From NCBI GenBank assembly GCA_903853805.1, contig CAINUN010000006.1:1-35765 (forward strand): DNA of 35,765 bases. Direction: 5' to 3'. Source of the DNA: an uncultured Bacteroidota bacterium. Lineage in GTDB: Bacteria > Bacteroidota > Bacteroidia > Chitinophagales > Chitinophagaceae. Shown here in pieces: positions 24,322-32,030 of the stretch. A program made the translations under genes and the position numbers. A model generated the notes under the pieces. It searched no databases, had not been told where the DNA came from, and saw only the letters and a list, made by a program, of their open reading frames with translations. The number at the start of each line of letters is the position of its first letter. Positions within the stretch are counted from its first letter, which is position 1.

Positions 24322-25028
24322 GCAACAACAGGATTAATGGTTTTCAAGATGGCTCTGCCCAATTTGGTTTGACCTGTTTCGGCTTTCAGCTGCTCAATGT
24401 TTTTATGAAAGAGCACATTGCCTTCTTGCATGTAAAGTATTTCATCCGCCATTTCATCTATCTCACTCATGATGTGAGAAGTGATGAGCACGAGTTTTCC
24501 GTCTTGTTTTGCTTTGAGAATTTTCTGCTTTAGTATTTCAGCAGCACTTGGGTCAAGTCCGGCAGTGGGTTCATCGAGCACCAACACTTTTGGGTTGAAG
24601 AGAAAAGCCAATCCCGCACTTACTTTTTGAGTAGTTCCTCCTGAAAGTGTGCGCATTTTTTTTTGCAACATGGCTTGAATTTGAAATTGCTCGAAGATGG
24701 TTTCATCCAATTGTGTCACTTCATTTCTCAAGTCCTTCATCATAGCAATGATTTGCCCAATAGTCATATTGTCGGGGTAGCGACCAATTTGCGGCATGTA
24801 ACCAATCTCTTTGCGGTAAAGCTCTTCGCCTACAATGGGCTTTCCATCAAAAAGAATCCTACCTGAATTTGGAATAGTCATTCCTAAAAGGCATTTAATC
24901 ATCGTTGTTTTTCCTGACCCGTTTGGACCAATGATGCAAATAATCTTGCCAGCATCAAATGAGGCATTGATGCCTTTAAGTACGTTTAGTTTGCCAAAGC
25001 TAATAGCTAGGTTTTCGAATTTAATCAT
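24318..25028 (-). CDS. nosF: NosF-type ABC transporter ATPase
   Basis: Cytoplasmic ATPase driving NosY/NosD in CuZ maturation. It has 236 residues. Walker A is GPNGSGKTT, the signature LSGGTTQK, Walker B VLVLDEPTAGLDP and the switch His in ITSH. It overlaps nosD by 8 bases and nosY by 4, so the three should be made together. Confidence 0.94.
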   Translation of the reverse strand: MIKFENLAISFGKLNVLKGINASFDAGKIICIIGPNGSGKTTMIKCLLGMTIPNSGRILFDGKPIVGEELYRKEIGYMPQIGRYPDNMTIGQIIAMMKDLRNEVTQLDETIFEQFQIQAMLQKKMRTLSGGTTQKVSAGLAFLFNPKVLVLDEPTAGLDPSAAEILKQKILKAKQDGKLVLITSHIMSEIDEMADEILYMQEGNVLFHKNIEQLKAETGQTKLGRAILKTINPVVA

Positions 25029-26253
25029 ACTTTTTCATTAGTGGGTGATTGTCAACAAAAGCATTGGGTGTCATAGATGGAATACTCTTTTCGGCTTTGT
25101 CGAGCAAGTTTACAATAAAACTATGCATCAACATCACTGCATGAGGCATTTGTTGAATGAGCATAGAATACATACTCACAGGATGATATGGAACATCGCC
25201 AATCTTGTCTTTATTCAAGTCATAACCATCGTATTTATCCCAGTAATTGAAGTCGAACAAATCTTGTTGCAGCTCGCCATTTGTGGCTGCATCAAAAGTG
25301 TTGTTGCGAAAAGTATTATGTAGAAAAGTATCGTTCGTACAATTAGCCCAAACGCGCAATGCATAACCATTGTCTGCAAATTCATTGTGTTCAAAGTGAA
25401 TGTTGCTAGAGCCTTCCATTGTTATGCCAATTGTGTTGTTGATGATGTGGTTGTTGCGGATGTCGCTATTGCTAATGTCTTTTAATAATAGCCCGTAAGA
25501 AGCATCTCCCCAATTATTCTCAAACCGATTGTCATACATTTTCAAGCCATGAGAATACATCACCGCAACACCAGTTCCATTGTTTCTAAAATCGTTGTTG
25601 AGGTAGGTATCATCGTTCGAGAACATAAAATGCAGCCCGTAACGATAGTTTTTTTCACAAAGGTTTTTGGTAATGAAACAATGCTTGGCAAACTCAAAAT
25701 AGATACCATCTCTATGCCCTTCTAAATGGTTATTTGTGATCGTTATGCTATCACATTTCCAAAGATGAATACCATTACCAGTAAAACTTTTACCATAATT
25801 CAACCCTTTACTTTGGCAGTTGGTTACAGAACAGTGTTTTGAATCGCTGAGGTAAATGCCAAAGAAAGTATTAATGAGCTTGCAATTATTGATAGAAACG
25901 TTTCTTGCCTTAAAAACTCTGATGCCTGCATAGTCTTTCATGCTGCCCATATTGGAATTTATGACTGTAAGGTTTTCAAGTTTTACATCATTGGAAAGAA
26001 TAAGCAGTACTTCATCTTTAGAATGACCATCCAATATTGCATTTGCTTCACCAATAATAGTTAGGGGAATTTTTACGATAGCACAAATACAATTGTAAGT
26101 TCCAGCCTTTAGGATGATGGAGTCATAAGGTTTTACAATGTTTAGGGCAGCTTGAATTGTTTTCTGCGGAAATCTATTTCCTACAAAAACAACTTTGGCT
26201 TTTGCCTGAAAAAAAGAAAGGCAAATAAGAAAAATTAGTAGTGGGCGAGTCAT
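25021..26253 (-). CDS. nosD: NosD, periplasmic copper/sulfur-processing protein
   Basis: Periplasmic right-handed beta-helix protein that works with NosF and NosY to supply the CuZ centre of NosZ. It has 410 residues and a Sec signal peptide (LLIFLICLSFFQAKA). Tandem repeats of parallel-beta-helix turns rich in N-N-x-I/F follow, such as ITNNHLEGHRDGIYFEF, LNNDFRNNGTGVAVMYS and DIRNNHIINNTIGITMEG. The C-terminal GDVPYHPVSMY is a NosD-like ending. Two bases separate it from nosL upstream. Confidence 0.95.
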   Translation of the reverse strand: MTRPLLIFLICLSFFQAKAKVVFVGNRFPQKTIQAALNIVKPYDSIILKAGTYNCICAIVKIPLTIIGEANAILDGHSKDEVLLILSNDVKLENLTVINSNMGSMKDYAGIRVFKARNVSINNCKLINTFFGIYLSDSKHCSVTNCQSKGLNYGKSFTGNGIHLWKCDSITITNNHLEGHRDGIYFEFAKHCFITKNLCEKNYRYGLHFMFSNDDTYLNNDFRNNGTGVAVMYSHGLKMYDNRFENNWGDASYGLLLKDISNSDIRNNHIINNTIGITMEGSSNIHFEHNEFADNGYALRVWANCTNDTFLHNTFRNNTFDAATNGELQQDLFDFNYWDKYDGYDLNKDKIGDVPYHPVSMYSMLIQQMPHAVMLMHSFIVNLLDKAEKSIPSMTPNAFVDNHPLMKKYD

Positions 26254-26255
26254 TG

Positions 26256-26684
26256 TTAAAAGTCAATACTTTGTAACTGGGTCCAAGTTAATAAGTCTGC
26301 TTTCTTTTCTTGCTGAAATTTTTCAGCATCTTGTTTATTATTAAAGGAGGCTAACTGTCCACCCATTGGGCTATCTACATCGCCACCGTGAACAAAGTAA
26401 GCCTTGGTGGCGTCTATCAATACACCAGTTTGAGTATAATTGGTAACTAAATAAGAAGCGATTGTAAGCTGTCTGTTTTCCTTCAAATAGTTCATCATAC
26501 ACTCATCCGAATCGAACTTAAAAAACTTGCCTTTACTGTTCATCAATTCAGCACCAAACTTCTCATCCATAATTGTCATGGAGCAAAATTCACAAAGGTC
26601 TTTGCCGTAGTTAATAGGATGGGGTTCGGGTTTACATCCCCAAACAAATGCACAAAATATCAGGAGAAAAATACTTGTTTTCAC
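26256..26684 (-). CDS. nosL: NosL copper-binding lipoprotein
   Basis: Outward-facing lipoprotein that binds Cu(I) and delivers copper for NosZ. It has 142 residues. The lipobox FVWGC is at the end of a short signal peptide. The family motif CEFCSMTIMDEKFGAEL is followed by KFFKFDSDECMMNY. The start overlaps the stop of the upstream membrane-protein gene by 4 bases. Confidence 0.95.
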   Translation of the reverse strand: MKTSIFLLIFCAFVWGCKPEPHPINYGKDLCEFCSMTIMDEKFGAELMNSKGKFFKFDSDECMMNYLKENRQLTIASYLVTNYTQTGVLIDATKAYFVHGGDVDSPMGGQLASFNNKQDAEKFQQEKKADLLTWTQLQSIDF

Positions 26685-27265
26685 TTTATTAATATAGCCT
26701 TATTATTACGAGTAAAGAATACATAAACATTAACGGAAACAATGATTGCAGCGGGAAGAATGATTAACCATCCACCAATATCGGGGAAAGAGCCTGCTAT
26801 GAAATTGAGTAATTGTTTCCAACCTATTAATGGTGGTTGAAAACTCATGCCTGGTATTTTAATGGCTGCATGAGGATTGAGATTATGTCCGTATTCATAT
26901 TCCCAATTCCAGAAATCATAAATACCCCAAGCCCCACACAAAACAAAAAAGGAAGTATAGGCATAAAGCAAGAATCGTTTTCCAAACAAAGCAACAATGA
27001 AACCTAACCCAACCATTGCCCAAATGAGGTAAGGCATTACTTTAAATTCTTTGAAATTCTCTTCCTTAATAGCTGCCATTCCAATGTAGTGATTCAAGTT
27101 ATTCACTTTATCAAAGTCACCACCAATTTTGTGGCTCCAAATTTCCATCTTCATACCTTCTGGATATTGTGGCGCCTCCAATTGAATTTGCCAAACCGAC
27201 ATGTAGTTAGCCGGGATAATGGCTAATGCACATAGGAAAATGATAATTCTTGATAGCTTATTCAT
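26681..27265 (-). CDS. Four-helix membrane protein of the nos cluster
   Basis: A 194-residue membrane protein of unknown biochemical role, in the position where Bacteroidota nos clusters usually carry such a gene. Four hydrophobic segments are visible: near the N-terminus (IIIFLCALAIIPANYM), YLIWAMVGLGFIVALFG, LLYAYTSFFVLCGAWGIY, and a last one (GGWLIILPAAIIVSVNVYVFF). The first periplasmic loop holds WSHKIGGDFDKVNNLNHYIGM, with histidines that might bind metal or quinone. It is translationally coupled to nosL and lies behind the terminator that follows nosZ. Confidence 0.8.
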   Translation of the reverse strand: MNKLSRIIIFLCALAIIPANYMSVWQIQLEAPQYPEGMKMEIWSHKIGGDFDKVNNLNHYIGMAAIKEENFKEFKVMPYLIWAMVGLGFIVALFGKRFLLYAYTSFFVLCGAWGIYDFWNWEYEYGHNLNPHAAIKIPGMSFQPPLIGWKQLLNFIAGSFPDIGGWLIILPAAIIVSVNVYVFFTRNNKAILIK

Positions 27266-27308
27266 GTCCAGAAAATTTTTGGGTATAGTAATGATTAAAG
27301 GATTTTAC

Positions 27309-27342
27309 AAAAAAAGGGGAGGCAGCTTTGATTTGCCTCCCC
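27309..27342 (-). terminator. Strong intrinsic terminator directly after nosZ
   Basis: On the minus strand GGGGAGGCA, a 9-base loop, TGCCTCCCC, then seven T. It is a perfect 9-bp GC-rich stem lying 27 bases after the nosZ stop. It should end most transcripts, so the downstream maturation genes depend on read-through or an unseen promoter. Confidence 0.85.
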
Positions 27343-27369
27343 ATGTATTAGACTAATACGTCAAAAAGT

Positions 27370-29352
27370 TTATTTGCTCACAGTTGGTTCATCTTCTGCA
27401 CCAGTTGAGAACTTTATAGGCATATTACCCGCAGATACACGAATATATCCTTGCATTTCTTGGTGTAAAGCAGAACAGAAATCAGTGCAATAGAATGGGA
27501 ATATTCCTACTCTATCCGGTGTCCACTTCAAGGTTTGAGTTTCGCCAGGCATAATCAACAATTCAGAATTATTAGCAGATTTAACAGCAAAACCATGAGG
27601 TACATCCCAATCTTGTTCGAGGTTGGTAATATGGAAATAAACATTGTCACCCAATTTCACGCCTTCAATATTATCAGGAGTAAAGTGTGAGCGGATACAA
27701 GTCATGTAAATATGAACGTTGTTTCCTTCACGCACAACTTTAGCTTGATCTTCAGAAGTTGTAACATATTTGTGGTGATTATTTTCAAGTTTGTAGAATT
27801 TTACTTCATTTTTAGTAATCAATTCAGCAGGACAAGCTTGTGCATAGTGCGGCTCACCAATAGTTGGAAAGTCAAGCAAGAGTTGCATTTTATCACCTTC
27901 AATACTATATAACTGAGCAGATTGACACAATTCAGGACCTGTAGGTAAGTAACGGTCTTTAGTGATTTTGTCTAATGCAATTACATACTTACCATAAGGC
28001 TTAATGCAATCTCCCATAGGAACACAAAGGTGACCAATAGAATAGTAAGTAGGAACGCGGTCAATAATTTGTTTAGTCTTCACATTCCACTTCACAATTT
28101 CAGAAGAAACGAAGAAAGAAGTATATGCGTTTCCTTTATCATCAAATTCAGTATGCAAAGGACCAAGACCTGGTTTTTCAACCTCGCCATCCAAAGCTGC
28201 TTCATATTTAATAACTGGAACACCATCAAAATCACCTTCAAATGCTTTTGCTTCAATAGCTTTTTGAATTTTAGTGAACGAATAAACAGGAATTACTGCA
28301 GCCAATTTACCAGAAGCACAAATGTATTCGCCAGTAGGGTCAACATCGCATCCATGTGGAGACTTAGGGCATGGAATATAATAGCAAACGCCTGGAAGGT
28401 TTTTCACATCTAATACGGTCACTTCATTCATCATTTCACTAACAGTAGTTTGAGCATTTTCATCCCAATAATTATGAGCATACTTAGCAGGCCATTTTTG
28501 ACCTTTACCAGCAGCAAGATATTCTTCTGCTTTCTTCCAGTTTACAGCCATGATAAAATCTTTATCACGTTGACTAGCGCCAACTTCCAAAAGACTATGT
28601 GCTTTCTCTGTATTATAACAACTAAAGAAAACCCAACCATGAGAAACAGCTTTACCTGCACGAGCAAGGTCATAGTCAACACCCGGAACCAATAATTGGA
28701 ATCCAAGGCTCATGTGGCCAGTCTTTGGATCTACTTTCACAAAAGAAACCGTTCCTCTGAATTTGTCTTTGTATTCAGAAATAGATGGATCTCCTTCTTT
28801 GTCATAAGGAACAGAGAAACGAGAAGCTCCTACTAAATACTCAGTGTTTTGAGTAAGGAATGGAGACGCATGGTTACCACCGCAGTTTGGCAATTCGATA
28901 ATTTCCTCAGTGCGGAAAGTACCTAAATTTGCACGAGCAATACGAGGTGTGTTGTTACCGTTAATAAAAATCCAACGACCATCTGCATTACCATCAGTTT
29001 TAGATAATTGCGGGTGATGACTATCGTCCCAAGGAACATAACCGTGAGAAGTCATCAACATACCTTTTGTTTCTTCATTATAGCCATATCCTTTCTCAGG
29101 ATCTTGTGAAAAAACAGGAAACACCTTTAATAAACGACCTGACGGCAAGCCGTAAACGCCAATTTGACCACTAAATCCACCTGAAGTAAAAAGATAGAGC
29201 TCATCTTTTTTACCCGGTGCTACATATACTTTTTCTGCAGCGTTGCCTGCAAGAGCACTGTCCACCTTCTTGGGCTTACAACTTTGAAGCCCTGAAATTG
29301 CTACAACTGAAGTAGCGAAGACAAGAATTGATTTGAGAATGTTCATTTTCAT
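27370..29352 (-). CDS. nosZ: Nitrous-oxide reductase, clade II (Sec-type, lipoprotein-like signal)
   Basis: Terminal reductase converting N2O to N2 in the periplasm. It has 660 residues. The signal peptide has no twin-arginine motif and ends in a lipobox-like LQSC (Cys25), as expected for clade II rather than clade I. The beta-propeller carries the CuZ histidines (DDSHHPQ, GGNHASP, VSHGWVFF, SPHGCDVDP, PLHTEFD, IGHLC, GEPHYAQ). The C-terminal cupredoxin domain has DVPHGFAV and the CuA site FYCTDFCSALHQEM. It lies 37 bases after cytochrome c copy 2, with which it should be co-transcribed, and is followed by a strong terminator. Confidence 0.98.
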   Translation of the reverse strand: MKMNILKSILVFATSVVAISGLQSCKPKKVDSALAGNAAEKVYVAPGKKDELYLFTSGGFSGQIGVYGLPSGRLLKVFPVFSQDPEKGYGYNEETKGMLMTSHGYVPWDDSHHPQLSKTDGNADGRWIFINGNNTPRIARANLGTFRTEEIIELPNCGGNHASPFLTQNTEYLVGASRFSVPYDKEGDPSISEYKDKFRGTVSFVKVDPKTGHMSLGFQLLVPGVDYDLARAGKAVSHGWVFFSCYNTEKAHSLLEVGASQRDKDFIMAVNWKKAEEYLAAGKGQKWPAKYAHNYWDENAQTTVSEMMNEVTVLDVKNLPGVCYYIPCPKSPHGCDVDPTGEYICASGKLAAVIPVYSFTKIQKAIEAKAFEGDFDGVPVIKYEAALDGEVEKPGLGPLHTEFDDKGNAYTSFFVSSEIVKWNVKTKQIIDRVPTYYSIGHLCVPMGDCIKPYGKYVIALDKITKDRYLPTGPELCQSAQLYSIEGDKMQLLLDFPTIGEPHYAQACPAELITKNEVKFYKLENNHHKYVTTSEDQAKVVREGNNVHIYMTCIRSHFTPDNIEGVKLGDNVYFHITNLEQDWDVPHGFAVKSANNSELLIMPGETQTLKWTPDRVGIFPFYCTDFCSALHQEMQGYIRVSAGNMPIKFSTGAEDEPTVSK

Positions 29353-29389
29353 TTTAAAATGATTATTTAATTGTTAGGAATTTTATTCT

Positions 29390-29863
29390 TTACTTACTGT
29401 CATTGCTAAGAAAAAACATCAAGATCTTATGTGCTTGCTCATCATTTACATCTTGGAATGTCATTTGTACAAGATGTTTTTCAAATAAACCTTTTGCAGT
29501 TGGGTCATTTTTTGTCATTTCAAGCGGGTTAGTCATCATGTTTAATATCCATGAAGCTTTACGACGCTTTGTTACACCGTATAAGCCAGGTCCAACCAAT
29601 TTTTGGTCTGTCAGTTTATGACAAGCTGAGCATTTTAATTTGAAAAGTTCTGCGCCTTTTGATGCAATAGCTGTGTCTAATGCTGGAAATTCATCATTTT
29701 TGTATTTACCGACACCTTGACCGTCATCTGCAACCATACTTTTAGGTGCTTCTGCATTTTGGGCATTATCATTTCCTGAATTGCCTCCACAAGAACTTAA
29801 TAATGCCATAAGTACTATAGCTAATGAGATCGTTGATTTTTTAATTGAGAGATTGTATTTCAT
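29390..29863 (-). CDS. Monohaem cytochrome c lipoprotein, copy 2
   Basis: First gene of the nos transcript, a likely electron donor to NosZ. The signal peptide starts MKYNLSIKK and ends in lipobox LSSC. A Gly/Asn/Asp-rich linker leads to the haem motif CSACH. ATG 29863 is preferred for the same reasons as in copy 1; an in-frame ATG at 29893 would add ten residues. Copy 1 at 22818 differs at roughly 27 of 167 positions counted over the longer frame, mostly in the signal peptide and linker. Confidence 0.9.
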   Translation of the reverse strand: MKYNLSIKKSTISLAIVLMALLSSCGGNSGNDNAQNAEAPKSMVADDGQGVGKYKNDEFPALDTAIASKGAELFKLKCSACHKLTDQKLVGPGLYGVTKRRKASWILNMMTNPLEMTKNDPTAKGLFEKHLVQMTFQDVNDEQAHKILMFFLSNDSK

Positions 29864-29912
29864 ATACTTATTGATTTTAGGAATTGGGTACAAAAATATT
29901 TTTTAAACGGTG

Positions 29913-29955
29913 CAAACATAATGAGGGTTTTCAACCCAAACTATGATATAAATCA
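29913..29955 (-). promoter_or_regulatory. Predicted FNR-type class II promoter of cytochrome c copy 2 and nosZ
   Basis: On the minus strand TGAT-ttat-ATCA (29955-29944) precedes a perfect -7 box TATGTTTG (29920-29913), centres 33 bp apart. Between them lies a small palindrome GGGTT-gaa-AACCC that is only partly kept at copy 1. The spacer of the TGAT/ATCA site differs from copy 1 while the half-sites are identical. Confidence 0.65.
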
Positions 29956-29979
29956 GCTAATAAGACTTTTTGGTCTGAT

Positions 29980-30432
29980 TTAAAGAATTTCTTCTTTTTG
30001 ATTGATAATAAAATTGGTTCCTTTGGCTACACCTAACGATAATACACTAATTGATTTTGTAGAAAGTGCTTGTTTCAATTGTTCTGAGTATTTCACAAAT
30101 TCATTGTGAATTGGACATGGGTTTTTAGAAGAGCATTTCTTCAAACCCAGACCACATTGAGAAAGCAATTCCTTTCCATCAATAATATCAATGACTTCGA
30201 GAATCGGAATATTTTTCTGTTGATTATTCAGAAAAAAACCACCACCAAGTCCTTTGGACGAAGACACTATTTTATGGCGCACTAATTCCTGTAAAATCTT
30301 GGAAGTAAAGTGCATAGGTGACTCAATACTATCACTGATTTCAGTGATATTTAGCCGTGTATCAGTATCGCTATTAATACACAAATGAATTAGCGCCTTA
30401 ATGGCATATTCGCATTTCTTTGAAAAAATCAT
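29980..30432 (-). CDS. Rrf2-family regulator with three conserved cysteines (NsrR/IscR-like)
   Basis: A 150-residue winged-helix regulator. The N-terminal DNA-binding domain starts MIFSKKCEYAIKALIHL and includes HFTSKILQELVRHKIVSSSKGLGGGFFL. The iron-sulfur loop holds cysteines spaced C-x6-C-x5-C (from QCGLGLKKC to NPCP). Such regulators sense NO or cluster status. It starts 3 bases after the RIC gene stop, so the two are co-transcribed, and it lies just upstream of the cytochrome c/nosZ promoter. NO sensing is a reasonable inference but not proven. Confidence 0.92.
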   Translation of the reverse strand: MIFSKKCEYAIKALIHLCINSDTDTRLNITEISDSIESPMHFTSKILQELVRHKIVSSSKGLGGGFFLNNQQKNIPILEVIDIIDGKELLSQCGLGLKKCSSKNPCPIHNEFVKYSEQLKQALSTKSISVLSLGVAKGTNFIINQKEEIL

Positions 30433-30435
30433 TTT

Positions 30436-31179
30436 TTAAAATGAGCTAAGTTTTTTCTCCAATTCAATGGCTTTTGGGAAAAGAATGTTGTTCTCTAAAT
30501 GAATATGGTTAAACAAATCATTTTGAAATTCTTGAAGCTTAAAATAAAGCACTTTGTAAGTATTGCAAGCCCATTCAGGTGGTGTGAAATTATTACTTAG
30601 ATGTTGAATTTCTTTAATGATATCACCAGCATTATCGTGCTCAAATTCCATGGCACGAATTGGGTTTTGAACTGTTTGAAAACCTGGAACACCAAGAAGT
30701 TTGTTTTCTTCTTCTACTGCTAACATTTGAGTTACATATGGAAATAGAATCTGTTCTTCTTTTCTTAAATGAAAATTTAGTTCTTCAGAAAGAGTATGCC
30801 ACAACTCAGCGATTTTTATTGTCTCAGGAGAATGATCTCCATGTACTCTTGCAACTTTATCTGCAAACTCAGATATGAGCCCCAAATTGTCAAGTACATA
30901 TTTATGGTGTTTGTTTAAGATATGCTCAACTAAAACATTGAGATTCCAGTTTGCAAAATCGTTTTCAGGCTGAATTTCGTTTGAAGTCATTACATCATTT
31001 AACTCTTGCACCAGCATATCTTCATTCAAACCCTTTTCTTCGCAAACCTGTTTTAAAGGTTTTTTGCCACCACAACAAAAATCAATGCCGTTGCGCTTAA
31101 AAACTTCTGCTGTTTTAAAATTTTCAGAAACAATTTCGGCAATTGTTTTTTCTTCTGAAATAGAATGGAGTACTACCAT
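30436..31179 (-). CDS. RIC/ScdA/YtfE-type iron-sulfur cluster repair protein
   Basis: Di-iron protein that repairs iron-sulfur centres damaged by NO or oxidants. From ATG 31179 it has 247 residues. The ScdA N-terminal domain shows TIAEIV and the double-Cys motif GIDFCCGGKK. The hemerythrin-like domain follows, with HHKYVLDNL, FHLRKEEQILFPY, EFEHDNAGDII and HIHLENNILFPKA supplying His and Glu ligands. An in-frame ATG at 31218 exists, but the predicted -7 box covers 31216-31223, so that codon would be upstream of or at the transcription start. ATG 31179 is therefore chosen. Confidence 0.92.
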   Translation of the reverse strand: MVVLHSISEEKTIAEIVSENFKTAEVFKRNGIDFCCGGKKPLKQVCEEKGLNEDMLVQELNDVMTSNEIQPENDFANWNLNVLVEHILNKHHKYVLDNLGLISEFADKVARVHGDHSPETIKIAELWHTLSEELNFHLRKEEQILFPYVTQMLAVEEENKLLGVPGFQTVQNPIRAMEFEHDNAGDIIKEIQHLSNNFTPPEWACNTYKVLYFKLQEFQNDLFNHIHLENNILFPKAIELEKKLSSF

Positions 31180-31215
31180 GATTTTTAATTTTTTTTGAGG
31201 ATTTTTTTGATGCGG

Positions 31216-31289
31216 CAAATGTCCTTAGAAAATATTTTTTGGAACATGACGGAAATCATATAAAAAGACAAAACTGTCTTATTTCTTTG
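31216..31289. promoter_or_regulatory. Divergent RIC / fasciclin promoter with one central FNR-type box
   Basis: Central palindrome TGAC-ggaa-ATCA (31247-31258, centre 31252.5). Exactly 33 bp to the right lies TTTCTTTG (31282-31289) and exactly 33 bp to the left, on the minus strand, GACATTTG (31223-31216). Each matches TAnnTTTG at five of its six defined positions. One regulator site could thus drive both genes from -41.5. Confidence 0.55.
31265..31280. promoter_or_regulatory. Inverted repeat, possible second operator in the fasciclin promoter
   Basis: AAGACA-aaac-TGTCTT, a perfect 6-bp inverted repeat between the FNR-type box and the -7 box of the fasciclin gene. Binding there would block the promoter, so a repressor site (possibly for the Rrf2 protein encoded nearby) is possible. 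A short RNA hairpin is unlikely because it lies upstream of the predicted transcript. Confidence 0.4.
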
Positions 31290-31309
31290 CAAAATAAAAC
31301 CATAAAAAA

Positions 31310-31858
31310 ATGAAATACAGTTTTCTATCCGCAGTATTAGTTGCTGCAATTTTAAGTGGCTGTGGCGATGCAGCCGATCAAACTGCTAATAATAATCCCG
31401 AAAGCACTACTCCTGCTACTGGTCAATCTGGTGTTCAGGACGATCAATCGCAAAAGGATGTTGTTAAAGTAGCAGTAGCTTCAAAAGACCATACTACTTT
31501 AGTTGCCGCAGTTAAAGCAGCTGAATATGTTGATGTGCTTTCTAACTCAGGTCCTTTCACTGTGTTTGCACCGACCAATGCTGCTTTCGATAAATTACCT
31601 GCTGGAACTGTTGAAGGACTTTTAAAACCAGAAAAGAAAAAAGACCTCCGCAACATTCTTGAATACCATGTAACTACTAGTTCTCTAAAGGAAAAAATGC
31701 TTAAAGACGGTATGGTCATTGGAATGGTGAATGGTGGAAAAGTTACTGTATCTATTAAAGATGGTAAGATAAAAATCAACGACGCTAATGTGCTTGGTAT
31801 TGTTCCTGCATCCAATGGTATGGTGTATGTGCTTGATGGCGTATTGCTTCCAAAATAA
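31310..31858 (+). CDS. Fasciclin (FAS1)-domain lipoprotein
   Basis: A 182-residue exported lipoprotein with lipobox LSGC at the end of a short signal peptide, a Thr/Asn/Gln-rich linker, and one FAS1 domain (about residues 60-182: TTLVAAVKAAEYVDVL, GPFTVFAPTNAAFDKLP, LEYHV, VYVLDGVLLP). FAS1 domains mediate adhesion or protein contacts at the cell surface. Sharing a promoter region with the NO-repair gene suggests induction under denitrifying conditions. Its exact role is unknown. Confidence 0.93.
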   Translation: MKYSFLSAVLVAAILSGCGDAADQTANNNPESTTPATGQSGVQDDQSQKDVVKVAVASKDHTTLVAAVKAAEYVDVLSNSGPFTVFAPTNAAFDKLPAGTVEGLLKPEKKKDLRNILEYHVTTSSLKEKMLKDGMVIGMVNGGKVTVSIKDGKIKINDANVLGIVPASNGMVYVLDGVLLPK

Positions 31859-31888
31859 ACACTTCTCTCAAATCCTTTCTATTCAATG

Positions 31889-31920
31889 AAAAGGGCAGTC
31901 TCTAAAAAGGCTGCCCTTTT
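31889..31920 (+). terminator. Intrinsic terminator after the fasciclin gene
   Basis: AAAAGGGCAG, a 12-base loop, CTGCCCTTTT, followed by a further T-rich stretch. A perfect 10-bp stem lying 31 bases after the stop codon. Confidence 0.88.
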
Positions 31921-32030
31921 CATTTTGTTTTAAATAATCACGTAAAAAAACGATGAAACATTAACCTGGCATTCATTTCAATGATTTCAAAAGGGGAATA
32001 ACTTATAGCACAATTACTTACATTTACACC

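Noticed and set aside
31180-31218. Longer N-terminus of the RIC protein from ATG 31218
   Set aside because: The predicted minus-strand -7 box covers 31216-31223, so this codon would not be in the transcript, and the family domain starts after Met at 31179.
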